A DNA stretch of 64,000 nt from Corynebacterium jeikeium (GTDB lineage Bacteria > Actinomycetota > Actinomycetes > Mycobacteriales > Mycobacteriaceae). A model generated the notes under the pieces. The model had not been told where the DNA came from, searched no databases, and saw nothing but the letters and a program-made list of their open reading frames with translations. Below are positions 1 through 7,863 of this stretch, piece after piece (the first letter of the stretch is position 1; the number at the start of each line of letters is the position of its first letter). The stretch is from contig CP033784.1 in NCBI GenBank assembly GCA_003955985.1, positions 620,001-684,000 of the forward strand, in the 5' to 3' direction. The position numbers and the translations under genes were made by a program.

Positions 1-1
1 G

Positions 2-907
2 GCAGCTTCTGCACATGGTGGGGCGCGGTTGGCAATGTCCACCGACTCCTATGTGGTCAATCCCATCGAGTTCCCGGGCGGCGACATCGGGGATTTGGCC
101 GTCAACGGCACGATTAACGATCTGGCGGTAGCTGGAGCCAGGCCCCTGGCGCTGACCGCATCGTTCATTCTGGAAGAGGGGCTGGAGATTGCGACTCTGC
201 GCCGCATTGTGGCGAGTATGCGCGTCGCTGCCGATGCCGCAGGGGTGAGCATCGTCGCCGGCGACACCAAGGTTGTGCCGAAGGGCGCAGGTGACCAGGT
301 CTACATCACCACGGCCGGGGTGGGCGTGGTCCGCGGCGACTACGCCGGTGCCGCTACGGCAGGATCTGTCTACGCAAACATCGAGGCCGGAGACCGCATC
401 CTCGTCTCCGGTCCAATCGCCGATCACGGCATGGCCGTCATGCTCGCCCGCGGCGACTTGGCTCTGGCCGCGCCTATTGAGTCCGATACCCGCGCTGTCA
501 ACGGTCTGGTCGAAGCGCTACTTGAAGCTGCACCCGGCACTCGCTGGATGCGCGATGCCACCCGCGGCGGCCTCGGCACGGTCGCCAACGAGCTCGCCCG
601 CGGCACCGGTCTTGGTGTCGTGCTTGACGACGAATCCATTGCAGTCCGTGACATGACCCGTGGCGCCTGTGACATGCTTGGCATCGATCCGCTCTACGTC
701 GCCAATGAAGGTACCTTCGTCGCCGTTGTCCCCGCCGAGCAATCCGAGGCAGCGCTCAGTGCACTCCACGCAGCCGGGGCTTCCGAGGCTTGTGATATCG
801 GCTCCATCGAGGACGAGCCCGCCGCTTCCGTGGTACTGGTCACCGGATTCGGTGGCACCCGCATGGTGGACATGTTGGTCGGCGACCCGCTGCCGCGCAT
901 CTGCTAG
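2..907 (+). CDS. hypE: HypE, hydrogenase maturation carbamoyl dehydratase (5' truncated by window edge)
   Basis: HypE dehydrates the carbamoyl group passed from HypF to a cyano ligand for the Fe atom of the [NiFe] centre. The reading frame is open to the first base of the window, and the residues before the first internal start (GGARLAMSTDSYVV) are typical HypE sequence, so the true start lies upstream. The PurM/AIR-synthase-like fold is visible: FPGGDIGDLAVNGTINDLA near the start of the visible part and a central RDATRGGLGTVANELA glycine-rich segment. The protein ends in PRIC; the C-terminal Cys is the known carbamoyl acceptor and is intact. The gene is convergent with hypF and overlaps it by 4 nt. 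hypD is probably just outside the window to the left. Confidence 0.95.
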   Translation, partial: AASAHGGARLAMSTDSYVVNPIEFPGGDIGDLAVNGTINDLAVAGARPLALTASFILEEGLEIATLRRIVASMRVAADAAGVSIVAGDTKVVPKGAGDQVYITTAGVGVVRGDYAGAATAGSVYANIEAGDRILVSGPIADHGMAVMLARGDLALAAPIESDTRAVNGLVEALLEAAPGTRWMRDATRGGLGTVANELARGTGLGVVLDDESIAVRDMTRGACDMLGIDPLYVANEGTFVAVVPAEQSEAALSALHAAGASEACDIGSIEDEPAASVVLVTGFGGTRMVDMLVGDPLPRIC

Positions 908-3300
908 ACATCCATGCCCGTTGCCGCCAGCAGGCGGCCGGCCACCGCCTGACCAAGACTCAATCCGCCATCGCCCGGCGGCACAATTTGATGCTGCAAC
1001 AGAGTAATGCCCTCAGCTGCAACTTCGCGCCGCAGCAGCTCCATCAACAGCGCATTATTCGCGCAACCCCCGCTGATGCCGACAACATCGGTGCCGGCTT
1101 CCTCCGCAGCCTGCACCAATCGCTTGGCGACGACACCCGCGACCCCACCGTGAAATACAAATGCGGCCTGCTCAACGTCAGGCGATGCTACCGCCTCCCG
1201 AATGGCGTCCTGGAAGGGCACTGGCTTGGTCTCTGAACTGACCGCTTCAAGCGCTTCCGCATGTGACCTCACGTAGCGAGTCGCCGCTGCCTCCAACTCC
1301 ATGGCCGCTTGCGCCTCGTAGCTGATGGCCCCGCCACCGCGCCAGCGAGGAAGCAGCAGAGCTGCGGCGGCATCGAATATGCGGCCGAGAGAAGACGTTT
1401 GCACTGTGCCAACTCCCGTCGCCAACTGGCTTTTAACCAGGGCTACTTCGCGCTCGTTGGAGAGATTGCGCAGGAGGTGGTCGTCGTCAAGCCCCCAAGC
1501 ATGAGCGAGACCGAGGGCGAGCCGCCACGGGTGCGTGACGGCGCGATCTCCACCGACCAACGGGAAAGTGGGGCAGTGCCAGGTGCGTTCCCAGTTTGCG
1601 GAACTGCGACTGAGCGTGAGAACCTCGCCGCCCCAGATGGACCCATCGGTGCCATAGCCGGTGCCGTCGAGGGTGGCGACGACGGCGCGACCCGCATTGG
1701 GGGAGAGGAGACGGTGCTCCGCGAGTAGGGAGAGCGCGTGTGCGAAGTGGTGCTGAACTGCGAGGAGTTCGATGTCGTGCTCGGCGGCGAAGCGTTCGGC
1801 GAAGGTGGTAGTGGCGTAGCCCGGATGAAGATCGCAGACGACAATTTTCGGGGTCGCATCGCGCATGGAAAGGAGCTGGTCAACTGCTCTCTGGTAGGCC
1901 TTCTGGCTGGCCCACGAACCCATGTCGCCAATGTGCGCAGAGACGTGAGCGAGGTCCCCATGCGCGATAGCGAAAGTGTTCTTCATCTCTCCGCCGGTCG
2001 CGAAAATGGTGGGTTGGGACGTGCTCCGGGCGCTGGTGCCAGGGCCAGGGCCAGGGCCAGTGTGGCTACGAGAATCGGTGGGCGTGATTGAAACGGGGAC
2101 GGGAGCGAAGCCGCGGGACCGGCGCGATGGGGCGGTGCCGATGAAAACCGAATCTTCAACGGGTACGTGGATTTCGCGGTCGTGGAGGATGAAAGCGTCG
2201 GCGATGTGACCGAGCTTCTTCAGCGCGTCGGCATTGTCGGTACAGACGGGCTCGCCACTGAGGTTGCCGCTGGTGACCACGAGCGGGCGATCGCAAAGCA
2301 GCAGGTGAATGCCTGAGTACGGAAGCATAATCCCGAAGCTGTCGAGGCCCGGTGCGATGAGATTGGAAAGCGGCCCCGACCGCTGCTTCGGTGCAATCAC
2401 AATCGGTGCCTCAGGGGAGTCGAGGAAACGCTTCTCCTGCTCAGTTAACTTAACCAGTTGGGCAGCAGTGTCAACAGTGGGGGCCATTACCGCCAACGGT
2501 TTGTCGGGTCGACGTTTGCGCATCCGTAGTTTCTCGCAGGCAGCGTCATTGGTGGCATCGCAGACCAGGTGAAAACCACCAATACCTTTGACGGCGAGCA
2601 GGGCGCCGTCGTCAAGCAGTGCGTGTGCGCGACGAAAGAGCGCGAGAACCTCCTCGCGGGAGGTGGCGGTGGTGGTGCCGCCTGCATCGTGCCAGCTCAG
2701 ACGCGGGCCACAGTCGAAGCAGCTGATTGGCTGAGCGTGATAGCGGCGGTCGGTGGGGTCGGTGTACTCGCGCTCGCACGGGGTGCACATCGGAAAGGCC
2801 GCCATAGTGGTGCGCGGGCGGTCGTAGGGCAGTTCAGTGATGATGGACAGGCGCGGTCCGCAGTTGGTGCAGGAGATGAAAGGGTAGAGGTAGCGCGGGT
2901 TGGTAGGGTCGAAAAACTCACGGCGGCAGTCCGGGCACAGTGCAGTGTCGGGCGGAAGCAGTGCGCGGCCGGAGTAGCTGTGGCGAGAGGGCACGATGGT
3001 GAACTCGCGCTCATGGCCCAGTGTCGCGATGTGCTCGGCGGAGTGATTGATGATGCGGGCAAGCGCCGGCAGTTCGGTGAAAAGCTGGCTGCGGAAGGCA
3101 GCGAGGGCGTCCGACGTGCCTTCTACCTCGATGAATACGCCCTGCTCATCGTTGCCACAGAAGCCGACGAGACCCGCGCGCCGGGCGATGGTGGCGACAA
3201 AAGGGCGGAATCCGACCCCCTGGACGATACCTTCGATACGCCAGCGAATGCGTTGAATGCTCGTACCCATCCCCGCCCCGGTCGCGCCTGCCTTTTCCAT
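904..3300 (-). CDS. hypF: HypF carbamoyltransferase for [NiFe] hydrogenase maturation
   Basis: HypF makes carbamoyl adenylate from carbamoyl phosphate and ATP and transfers the carbamoyl group to the C-terminal Cys of HypE. In order, the 798-residue protein shows an N-terminal acylphosphatase domain (GIVQGVGFRPFV), a double zinc finger of four CxxC pairs (CPDC, CTNC, CTPC, CFDC), a YrdC-like domain (KGIGGFHLVCDA) and a C-terminal Kae1-like domain with VQHHFAHALS. A Pro-Gly linker (PGPGPG) separates YrdC from Kae1. The open frame runs on to position 3690, but family alignment starts near 3300. ATG 3300 has no clear ribosome site; ATG 3270, with a G-rich stretch upstream, is an equally good start. 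The gene is divergent from hypA1. Confidence 0.93.
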   Translation of the reverse strand: MEKAGATGAGMGTSIQRIRWRIEGIVQGVGFRPFVATIARRAGLVGFCGNDEQGVFIEVEGTSDALAAFRSQLFTELPALARIINHSAEHIATLGHEREFTIVPSRHSYSGRALLPPDTALCPDCRREFFDPTNPRYLYPFISCTNCGPRLSIITELPYDRPRTTMAAFPMCTPCEREYTDPTDRRYHAQPISCFDCGPRLSWHDAGGTTTATSREEVLALFRRAHALLDDGALLAVKGIGGFHLVCDATNDAACEKLRMRKRRPDKPLAVMAPTVDTAAQLVKLTEQEKRFLDSPEAPIVIAPKQRSGPLSNLIAPGLDSFGIMLPYSGIHLLLCDRPLVVTSGNLSGEPVCTDNADALKKLGHIADAFILHDREIHVPVEDSVFIGTAPSRRSRGFAPVPVSITPTDSRSHTGPGPGPGTSARSTSQPTIFATGGEMKNTFAIAHGDLAHVSAHIGDMGSWASQKAYQRAVDQLLSMRDATPKIVVCDLHPGYATTTFAERFAAEHDIELLAVQHHFAHALSLLAEHRLLSPNAGRAVVATLDGTGYGTDGSIWGGEVLTLSRSSANWERTWHCPTFPLVGGDRAVTHPWRLALGLAHAWGLDDDHLLRNLSNEREVALVKSQLATGVGTVQTSSLGRIFDAAAALLLPRWRGGGAISYEAQAAMELEAAATRYVRSHAEALEAVSSETKPVPFQDAIREAVASPDVEQAAFVFHGGVAGVVAKRLVQAAEEAGTDVVGISGGCANNALLMELLRREVAAEGITLLQHQIVPPGDGGLSLGQAVAGRLLAATGMDV
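2038..2060. repeat. Short tandem repeat (GCCAGG, nearly 4 copies) inside hypF
   Basis: The hexamer GCCAGG is repeated almost four times. On the coding (minus) strand it encodes the Pro-Gly linker between the YrdC-like and Kae1-like domains of HypF. The repeat stays in frame, so changes in copy number would only alter linker length. Confidence 0.7.
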
Positions 3301-3355
3301 GCATTCAACTTTACGTAAGCGGCTCGGGTCCGTTCGCACTGCTAGTTTGGAGATT

Positions 3356-3694
3356 GTGCACGAAGTAGCGTTGAGCATGCAGTTAGCGAAGGTTGTCACG
3401 AGAGCAGCCGAAGGTCGAACTGTACGCACTGTGCACCTGCGGATAGGCGCTCTACGGCAGGTTGTGCCAGAAACCCTTTCATACGCGTGGGATTTCGTCA
3501 GTCGCGATACCGGTTTGGGGGACGCGAAATTGGATATTGACTGGGTACCTGCGGTTGTCGAATGCGCGCACGGGCATCGCGAACAGGTGGGGCCACTCGA
3601 CGGCCTGCTGTGCCCCACGTGTGGAAAGCCGGGACGCGTAATCTCGGGGGAAGAGTTCACAATCGTCGACATCGACGTCGACACGCACAAGTAG
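3356..3694 (+). CDS. hypA: HypA, nickel insertion accessory protein (copy 1)
   Basis: HypA delivers Ni2+ to the hydrogenase large subunit with HypB. The GTG start at 3356 is chosen because it gives the required N-terminus Met-His-Glu (MHEVALSMQLAK); the Met amide and His2 bind nickel. A GGAG sits 3 nt upstream. The product is 112 residues, normal for the family. The zinc domain is atypical: the second pair is a standard CPTC, but the first is CAHGH instead of CxxC, so one ligand may be His. It is followed 16 nt later by hypB, with which it forms an operon, and is divergent from hypF. A second HypA lies at 9771-10121. Confidence 0.92.
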   Translation: MHEVALSMQLAKVVTRAAEGRTVRTVHLRIGALRQVVPETLSYAWDFVSRDTGLGDAKLDIDWVPAVVECAHGHREQVGPLDGLLCPTCGKPGRVISGEEFTIVDIDVDTHK

Positions 3695-3710
3695 GAAAGA
3701 CGGTTTTATC

Positions 3711-4529
3711 ATGGGACGTTTCCACCGGCATGACGGCGATGACGCACACCACCATCACCACCATCATCATGACCACGACCATGACCACCATCACGGCCAT
3801 GACCACGTTCATCTCGCCGATCCCGATGACACTAGCCACGGCGACCACTCGGGTTATGAAACCGGCGTGGAACGCGTGACCATCCTCGAGGACATCTTCA
3901 GCGAGAACGACCACCGCGCGGAGCATAATCGCGAGCTGCTTGCTGAGCATGGCGTGGAAGCCATCAACCTGATGAGCTCCCCGGGTTCAGGCAAGACTGC
4001 GCTGTTGGAGAAGACACTGGCGGCTGCGCAGGGAAAGCTGCGCGTCGGCATTATCGAGGGCGATATTGAGACGGCTCTCGATGCCGACCGCCTGGAGGGT
4101 TATGGGGCACAGATTTCGCTGCTGAACACGGGCAACGGATTCGGTGGTGAATGCCACTTGGACGCCCCGATGGTCTCCCGCGCGCTCGAGGGGCTGGATC
4201 TGTCCACGCTTGACCTGGTCATGATTGAAAATGTGGGAAACCTTGTCTGTCCGGCTGAGTTTGAGGTCGGTGAGACTCGCAAGGCAATGGTCTACTCCAT
4301 CACCGAGGGGGAGGATAAGCCGGTCAAGTACCCGGTGATGTTCCGCTCTGTACAGGTGGTGGTTATCAACAAGATGGACCTTGCCCCGTACCTTGACTTC
4401 GACATGGAGCTCTTCCGCGCCAACCTGGAAAAGGTCAATCCAGGCGTGAAGGTGATTGAGGTCTCCGCTAAGACCGGGGAGGGCATCGACGAATGGCTCC
4501 GTTGGGTCAACCCTGCGCTGGTTGATTAA
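3711..4529 (+). CDS. hypB: HypB, nickel-binding GTPase for hydrogenase maturation
   Basis: HypB is a SIMIBI-class GTPase that powers nickel transfer to the large subunit. The first 50 residues form a His/Asp-rich tail, including eight His in a row and several HDHD repeats, expected to store or chelate nickel. Walker A is SSPGSGKTALLE, the switch region is IEGDIETALDADR, and the guanine specificity motif is INKMDL. Length (272 residues) fits a His-rich HypB. An AGGAAAG ribosome site precedes the ATG. It is the last gene of the hypA1-hypB pair and is followed by a strong hairpin, so the hya structural genes downstream probably have their own promoter. Confidence 0.95.
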   Translation: MGRFHRHDGDDAHHHHHHHHDHDHDHHHGHDHVHLADPDDTSHGDHSGYETGVERVTILEDIFSENDHRAEHNRELLAEHGVEAINLMSSPGSGKTALLEKTLAAAQGKLRVGIIEGDIETALDADRLEGYGAQISLLNTGNGFGGECHLDAPMVSRALEGLDLSTLDLVMIENVGNLVCPAEFEVGETRKAMVYSITEGEDKPVKYPVMFRSVQVVVINKMDLAPYLDFDMELFRANLEKVNPGVKVIEVSAKTGEGIDEWLRWVNPALVD

Positions 4530-4539
4530 GCGCGCGCCG

Positions 4540-4590
4540 GGGGCCGTCGTGAAGCAAGGGGGGCGTCACAGCATGCTTGACGACGGCCCC
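4540..4590 (+). terminator. Long hairpin after hypB, with an overlapping alternative fold
   Basis: GGGGCCGTCGT (4540-4550) pairs perfectly with ACGACGGCCCC (4580-4590), and inside it AAGCA (4552-4556) pairs with TGCTT (4574-4578). No T-run follows; the sequence goes into a run of eight C. A competing stem is possible between 4551-4563 (GAAGCAAGGGGGG) and 4597-4609, with one mismatch. The hairpin is probably a terminator for hypA1-hypB. Confidence 0.5.
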
Positions 4591-4862
4591 GTTACCCCCC
4601 CCTCGCTTCGCTCCACCTTAGTGGGGGATAGGTGATATCCCGCTGTAATCTGCGGCGGTTTTTCACGTTCACTACCTGTACCTGGAGCTATATTTACGCA
4701 ACATTTATCTTGCATATTATTTTGTTATAACCGCAGCGCAGCACCATTATTCAGGTTGTTCTTAGGTCGCTATACTTGGCCATGTATAGGCAATGGGCCT
4801 TGGTAGTTGTAAAACCTCGAAACCAATATTCCTAATAACTAAGCAGAAGGCGCAGCGAAAAA
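4591..4862 (+). promoter_or_regulatory. Intergenic control region upstream of the hya structural operon
   Basis: No coding sequence is seen. The region is AT-rich between 4690 and 4730, unlike its surroundings. It contains a possible -10 TATTAT (4715-4720) with a weak -35 about 16-17 nt upstream, and a second candidate TATACT (4771-4776). Two dyads may be operators: GGGATA-N5-TATCCC (4625-4641) and CTATAC-N8-GTATAG (4770-4789), the latter covering the second -10 candidate. No regulator could be assigned from the sequence. Confidence 0.4.
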
Positions 4863-6101
4863 ATGATTAGTGGCGCGAATTGGCAGGAAGGGACCCTCGG
4901 CGAAAACCTCGCTAGAGCTGGTGTCTCACGGCGCAGTTTCATGAAGTTTTGTGGCACTATGGCGGCAATTTTTGCCGCCGGAACTCCGAATGTCGGTGAG
5001 GCTGCGGCGCAGTCACTGACTCCCTCGGCGGAGGAAATCGCAGATAAGCTCTCGGCTGTAAAGAAGCCGAAGGTGGCTTGGCTGCAGTTGCAGGAATGTA
5101 CCGGATGTATGGAATCCGTATTGCGTTCCGGAGGCACCACTGCTGAAGATGTGGTGCTGAACCTGGTTTCGATGGACTACAACGAGCTGCTCATGGCACC
5201 GTCCGGGCATGCGGCTGAAAAGGCTTTGGACGACATGAATGCCGAGGATCACATTCTGGTGGTCAATGGCTCGATTCCGACCGGCGAGAACGGTGCGTAC
5301 TGCACCATTGGCGGTAAGTCGGCAGAACAGGTGCTGCTCGAGGCTGCTGAGAAGGCCACGGCAATCCTGGCCGTTGGTGCCTGCGCAGTCTGGGGTTCTG
5401 TCCAGGCTGCTAAGCCGAATCCGACCGGTGCCAAGGGTGTCGATGAGATTATCAAGGACAAGCCGGTGATTAACGTCTCTGGTTGTCCGCCGATTGGTGA
5501 GGTGATTACGGCCACCCTGACGTACGTACTCACTTATGGCAAGACACCGGAGGTCGACGCTGAGGGGCGGCCAAAGTTTGCCTATGACCAGCGTATTCAC
5601 GACTCCTGCCCGCGTCGCGCGCATTACGATGCCGGTCAGTTCGTGAAAACCTTCGACGACGAAGGCGCACGAAACGGCTGGTGCCTTTACGAGGTCGGCT
5701 GTAAGGGGCCATCCACGTTTAGCCCATGCCCAATCGTGCAGTGGAACCTTAAGTCCGGTTGGCCAATTGGTGCTGGTCACCCATGTATTGGCTGTACTGA
5801 GAAGGACTTCTTCGACCAGTTCACTCCGTTCTACGACAAGCTGCCGGGAATCCCGGGTATTGGAGTGGAGTCCAGCGTGAACACGGTCGGCGTTGGACTG
5901 CTGGCTGCCACTGCCGCAGGTGCCGCGGTCCATGGCGGACTCACACTGGTGAAGGAACTGAAGATAAGGCGCTCCAACGGCGAAGAAAAGGTGTTGGCTG
6001 CGTTTGGTGGTGTGGAAGGCCGGAAGCCACCGATGGTCGACCTTCCTTCAAACGCACCAGGCACGCAGAGCGAGACAGCATCCGATTCGAAGGACAACTA
6101 A
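4863..6101 (+). CDS. hyaA: [NiFe] hydrogenase small subunit, Tat-exported, group 1 type
   Basis: This electron-transfer subunit carries three Fe-S clusters from the active site towards the membrane cytochrome. Residues 22-28 (SRRSFMK) form a Tat signal, so the enzyme is exported folded. Proximal cluster ligands are Cys79 and Cys82 (ECTGC), Cys174 (GACAVWG) and Cys208 (GCPP); distal ligands are in RIHDSC and WCLYEVGC; the medial cluster has FSPC and HPCIGC. The extra Cys of oxygen-tolerant enzymes (CTCC, and the one five residues after Cys174) are absent: Gly81 and Ser179 occupy these places. A hydrophobic C-terminal helix (about 335-355) would anchor it. An AAGG lies 14 nt before the ATG, a weak ribosome site. 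hyaB follows 13 nt later. Confidence 0.95.
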   Translation: MISGANWQEGTLGENLARAGVSRRSFMKFCGTMAAIFAAGTPNVGEAAAQSLTPSAEEIADKLSAVKKPKVAWLQLQECTGCMESVLRSGGTTAEDVVLNLVSMDYNELLMAPSGHAAEKALDDMNAEDHILVVNGSIPTGENGAYCTIGGKSAEQVLLEAAEKATAILAVGACAVWGSVQAAKPNPTGAKGVDEIIKDKPVINVSGCPPIGEVITATLTYVLTYGKTPEVDAEGRPKFAYDQRIHDSCPRRAHYDAGQFVKTFDDEGARNGWCLYEVGCKGPSTFSPCPIVQWNLKSGWPIGAGHPCIGCTEKDFFDQFTPFYDKLPGIPGIGVESSVNTVGVGLLAATAAGAAVHGGLTLVKELKIRRSNGEEKVLAAFGGVEGRKPPMVDLPSNAPGTQSETASDSKDN

Positions 6102-6114
6102 GGGGGCATAGGAC

Positions 6115-7863
6115 ATGGCTACGGAAAAAGTTGTAATCGACCCGATTACCCGAATCGAGGGACACCTTCGCATTGAGCTGGAACGCGAGGGAGACCAGAT
6201 CAAAACCGCGTGGAGTGAGACTACTCAGTTCCGCGGTATCGAAACCATTGTGAAAAACCGCGATCCTCGCGATGTCTGGGCATTCGTTGGTCGTATCTGT
6301 GGTGTGTGCACGGGTACTCACTCGGTGGCGTCCATTGCCGCTGTCGAAGATGCCATTGGCTCGACACCGCCCCCGCAGGCACGTCGTATTCGCGACCTGG
6401 TGATTGGCTCGCAGGAGATTCACGACCACGTCGTGCACTTCTACCATCTTCACGGTCTGGACTGGATTGATGTCACGAAGGCTCTCGAGGCAGATCCGAA
6501 GAAGACCGTTGAGTTCGCGCAGTCGATCGGCTCGACGTGGAAGGGCAACAACGAAGAAACCTTCGCCCGGGTCAAGGAGACCGTGCAGGGCATTGTGGAC
6601 TCCGGCCAGCTGTCCATCTTCACCGGCGGCTACTGGGGACATGAGGACTACCGCTTGCCGCCTGAGGCCAACCTGATGGCAGTGTCGCACTACCTCGACG
6701 CCTTGGCTTTCCAGCGCTCTATCATCCGCATTAACACCGTCTTCGGCGGTAAGAATCCACACCCGAACTTCCTGGTCGGAGGCATGGCGTGCTCCATCGA
6801 CCCGGAACGCTCTGAGACGGTCAACCAAGTCGGCATTGATCAGATCAAGTCCTGGATCGACGAGATTGTGGAGTTCGTCAATGACTGCTTCTACCCAGAT
6901 GCAGTCGCCATCATGAGCGTTTACAAGGACTACTTCGACATCGGTCGCTCCTCCGACAGCTTCCTGGCGGTAGGCATGGCCGGCGCCACTTACTCCGGCG
7001 ACCCGGCTAAGTCCCGTGTCCAGACCGTGCATCCAGACATCAAGCCCGGTGTCATTCTCGACGGTGACTACACCAAGCTCCACCCATTCCAGCCGGAAAA
7101 GATCGAGGAATTCATCAACTCCGCCTGGTATACGCAGGAAGCCGGCGATGATGTCGGCCTCAAGCCGTATGACGGCGAAACAACTGTGAACTACACCGGC
7201 CCGAAGCCGCCGTACGAGTGGTTGTCGGACAATGAAAAGTACACCTGGTCGAAGGCGCCGCGTTACGACGGTCGCGCTGTTCAAGTTGGCCCGGTTGCTC
7301 GTGTGCTGTTGGCATACCTGCAGAAGGAGCCGGAGACAATGCGCCTGGTCGACGAGGTCATGGATAAGCTCGACCTGCGCATTGAGCAGATGAACTCCAC
7401 TGCGGGACGCACCTACGCACGTGCTGTGGAGTCTGTGACCACCGCCAATTACTTGGCAGATCACATTTTCCCGGAGTTCGTTGAGGCCCTGAAGAACGGC
7501 GACATCGATGTCTTCGACAACAGCCGTTGGGAGCCGACCACGTGGCCGGAAAAGTGCCAGGGCGTGGGCTTCCTCGAGGTCGCTCGTGGCATGCTCAGCC
7601 ACTGGGTCAAAATTGAAAATGGCAAGGTGACCAACTACCAAGCCGTGGTTCCCACCACGTGGCTGGCCGGTGGCCGTGACCCGAAGGGGCAGCTTGGCCC
7701 ATACGAGCACGCGCTGGCTGGCGATGGCACACATCCGCTGGTTGATCCCGAGCAGCCGCTTGAACCACTTCGCACGATTCATTCCTTCGATCCATGTATG
7801 GCCTGCGCAGTCCACATTTTGGATCCGGCTGGTCAGGAAATGTTTAAGGTGACGACGGCATGA
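6115..7863 (+). CDS. hyaB: [NiFe] hydrogenase large subunit (catalytic)
   Basis: This subunit holds the Ni-Fe(CN)2CO active site that oxidises H2. The N-terminal motif is RICGVCTGTH (Cys62, Cys65) and the C-terminal motif is DPCMACAVH (Cys561, Cys564, His567), the full set of nickel ligands. The 15 residues after His567 are the removable C-terminal peptide cut by the maturation protease, whose likely gene lies downstream. Length (582 residues) and RIEGH near the N-terminus fit group 1 uptake enzymes. The stop codon overlaps the ATG of the cytochrome gene by 4 nt (ATGA), indicating translational coupling. It has no signal of its own and would travel with the Tat signal of the small subunit. 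Confidence 0.96.
   Translation: MATEKVVIDPITRIEGHLRIELEREGDQIKTAWSETTQFRGIETIVKNRDPRDVWAFVGRICGVCTGTHSVASIAAVEDAIGSTPPPQARRIRDLVIGSQEIHDHVVHFYHLHGLDWIDVTKALEADPKKTVEFAQSIGSTWKGNNEETFARVKETVQGIVDSGQLSIFTGGYWGHEDYRLPPEANLMAVSHYLDALAFQRSIIRINTVFGGKNPHPNFLVGGMACSIDPERSETVNQVGIDQIKSWIDEIVEFVNDCFYPDAVAIMSVYKDYFDIGRSSDSFLAVGMAGATYSGDPAKSRVQTVHPDIKPGVILDGDYTKLHPFQPEKIEEFINSAWYTQEAGDDVGLKPYDGETTVNYTGPKPPYEWLSDNEKYTWSKAPRYDGRAVQVGPVARVLLAYLQKEPETMRLVDEVMDKLDLRIEQMNSTAGRTYARAVESVTTANYLADHIFPEFVEALKNGDIDVFDNSRWEPTTWPEKCQGVGFLEVARGMLSHWVKIENGKVTNYQAVVPTTWLAGGRDPKGQLGPYEHALAGDGTHPLVDPEQPLEPLRTIHSFDPCMACAVHILDPAGQEMFKVTTA

Noticed and set aside
3301..3690. N-terminal 130-residue extension of HypF
   Set aside because: It overlaps hypA on the other strand, has no similarity to HypF, and the acylphosphatase domain begins after 3300.
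4863..6101. Oxygen-tolerant type hydrogenase
   Set aside because: The supernumerary proximal-cluster Cys are replaced by Gly81 and Ser179.
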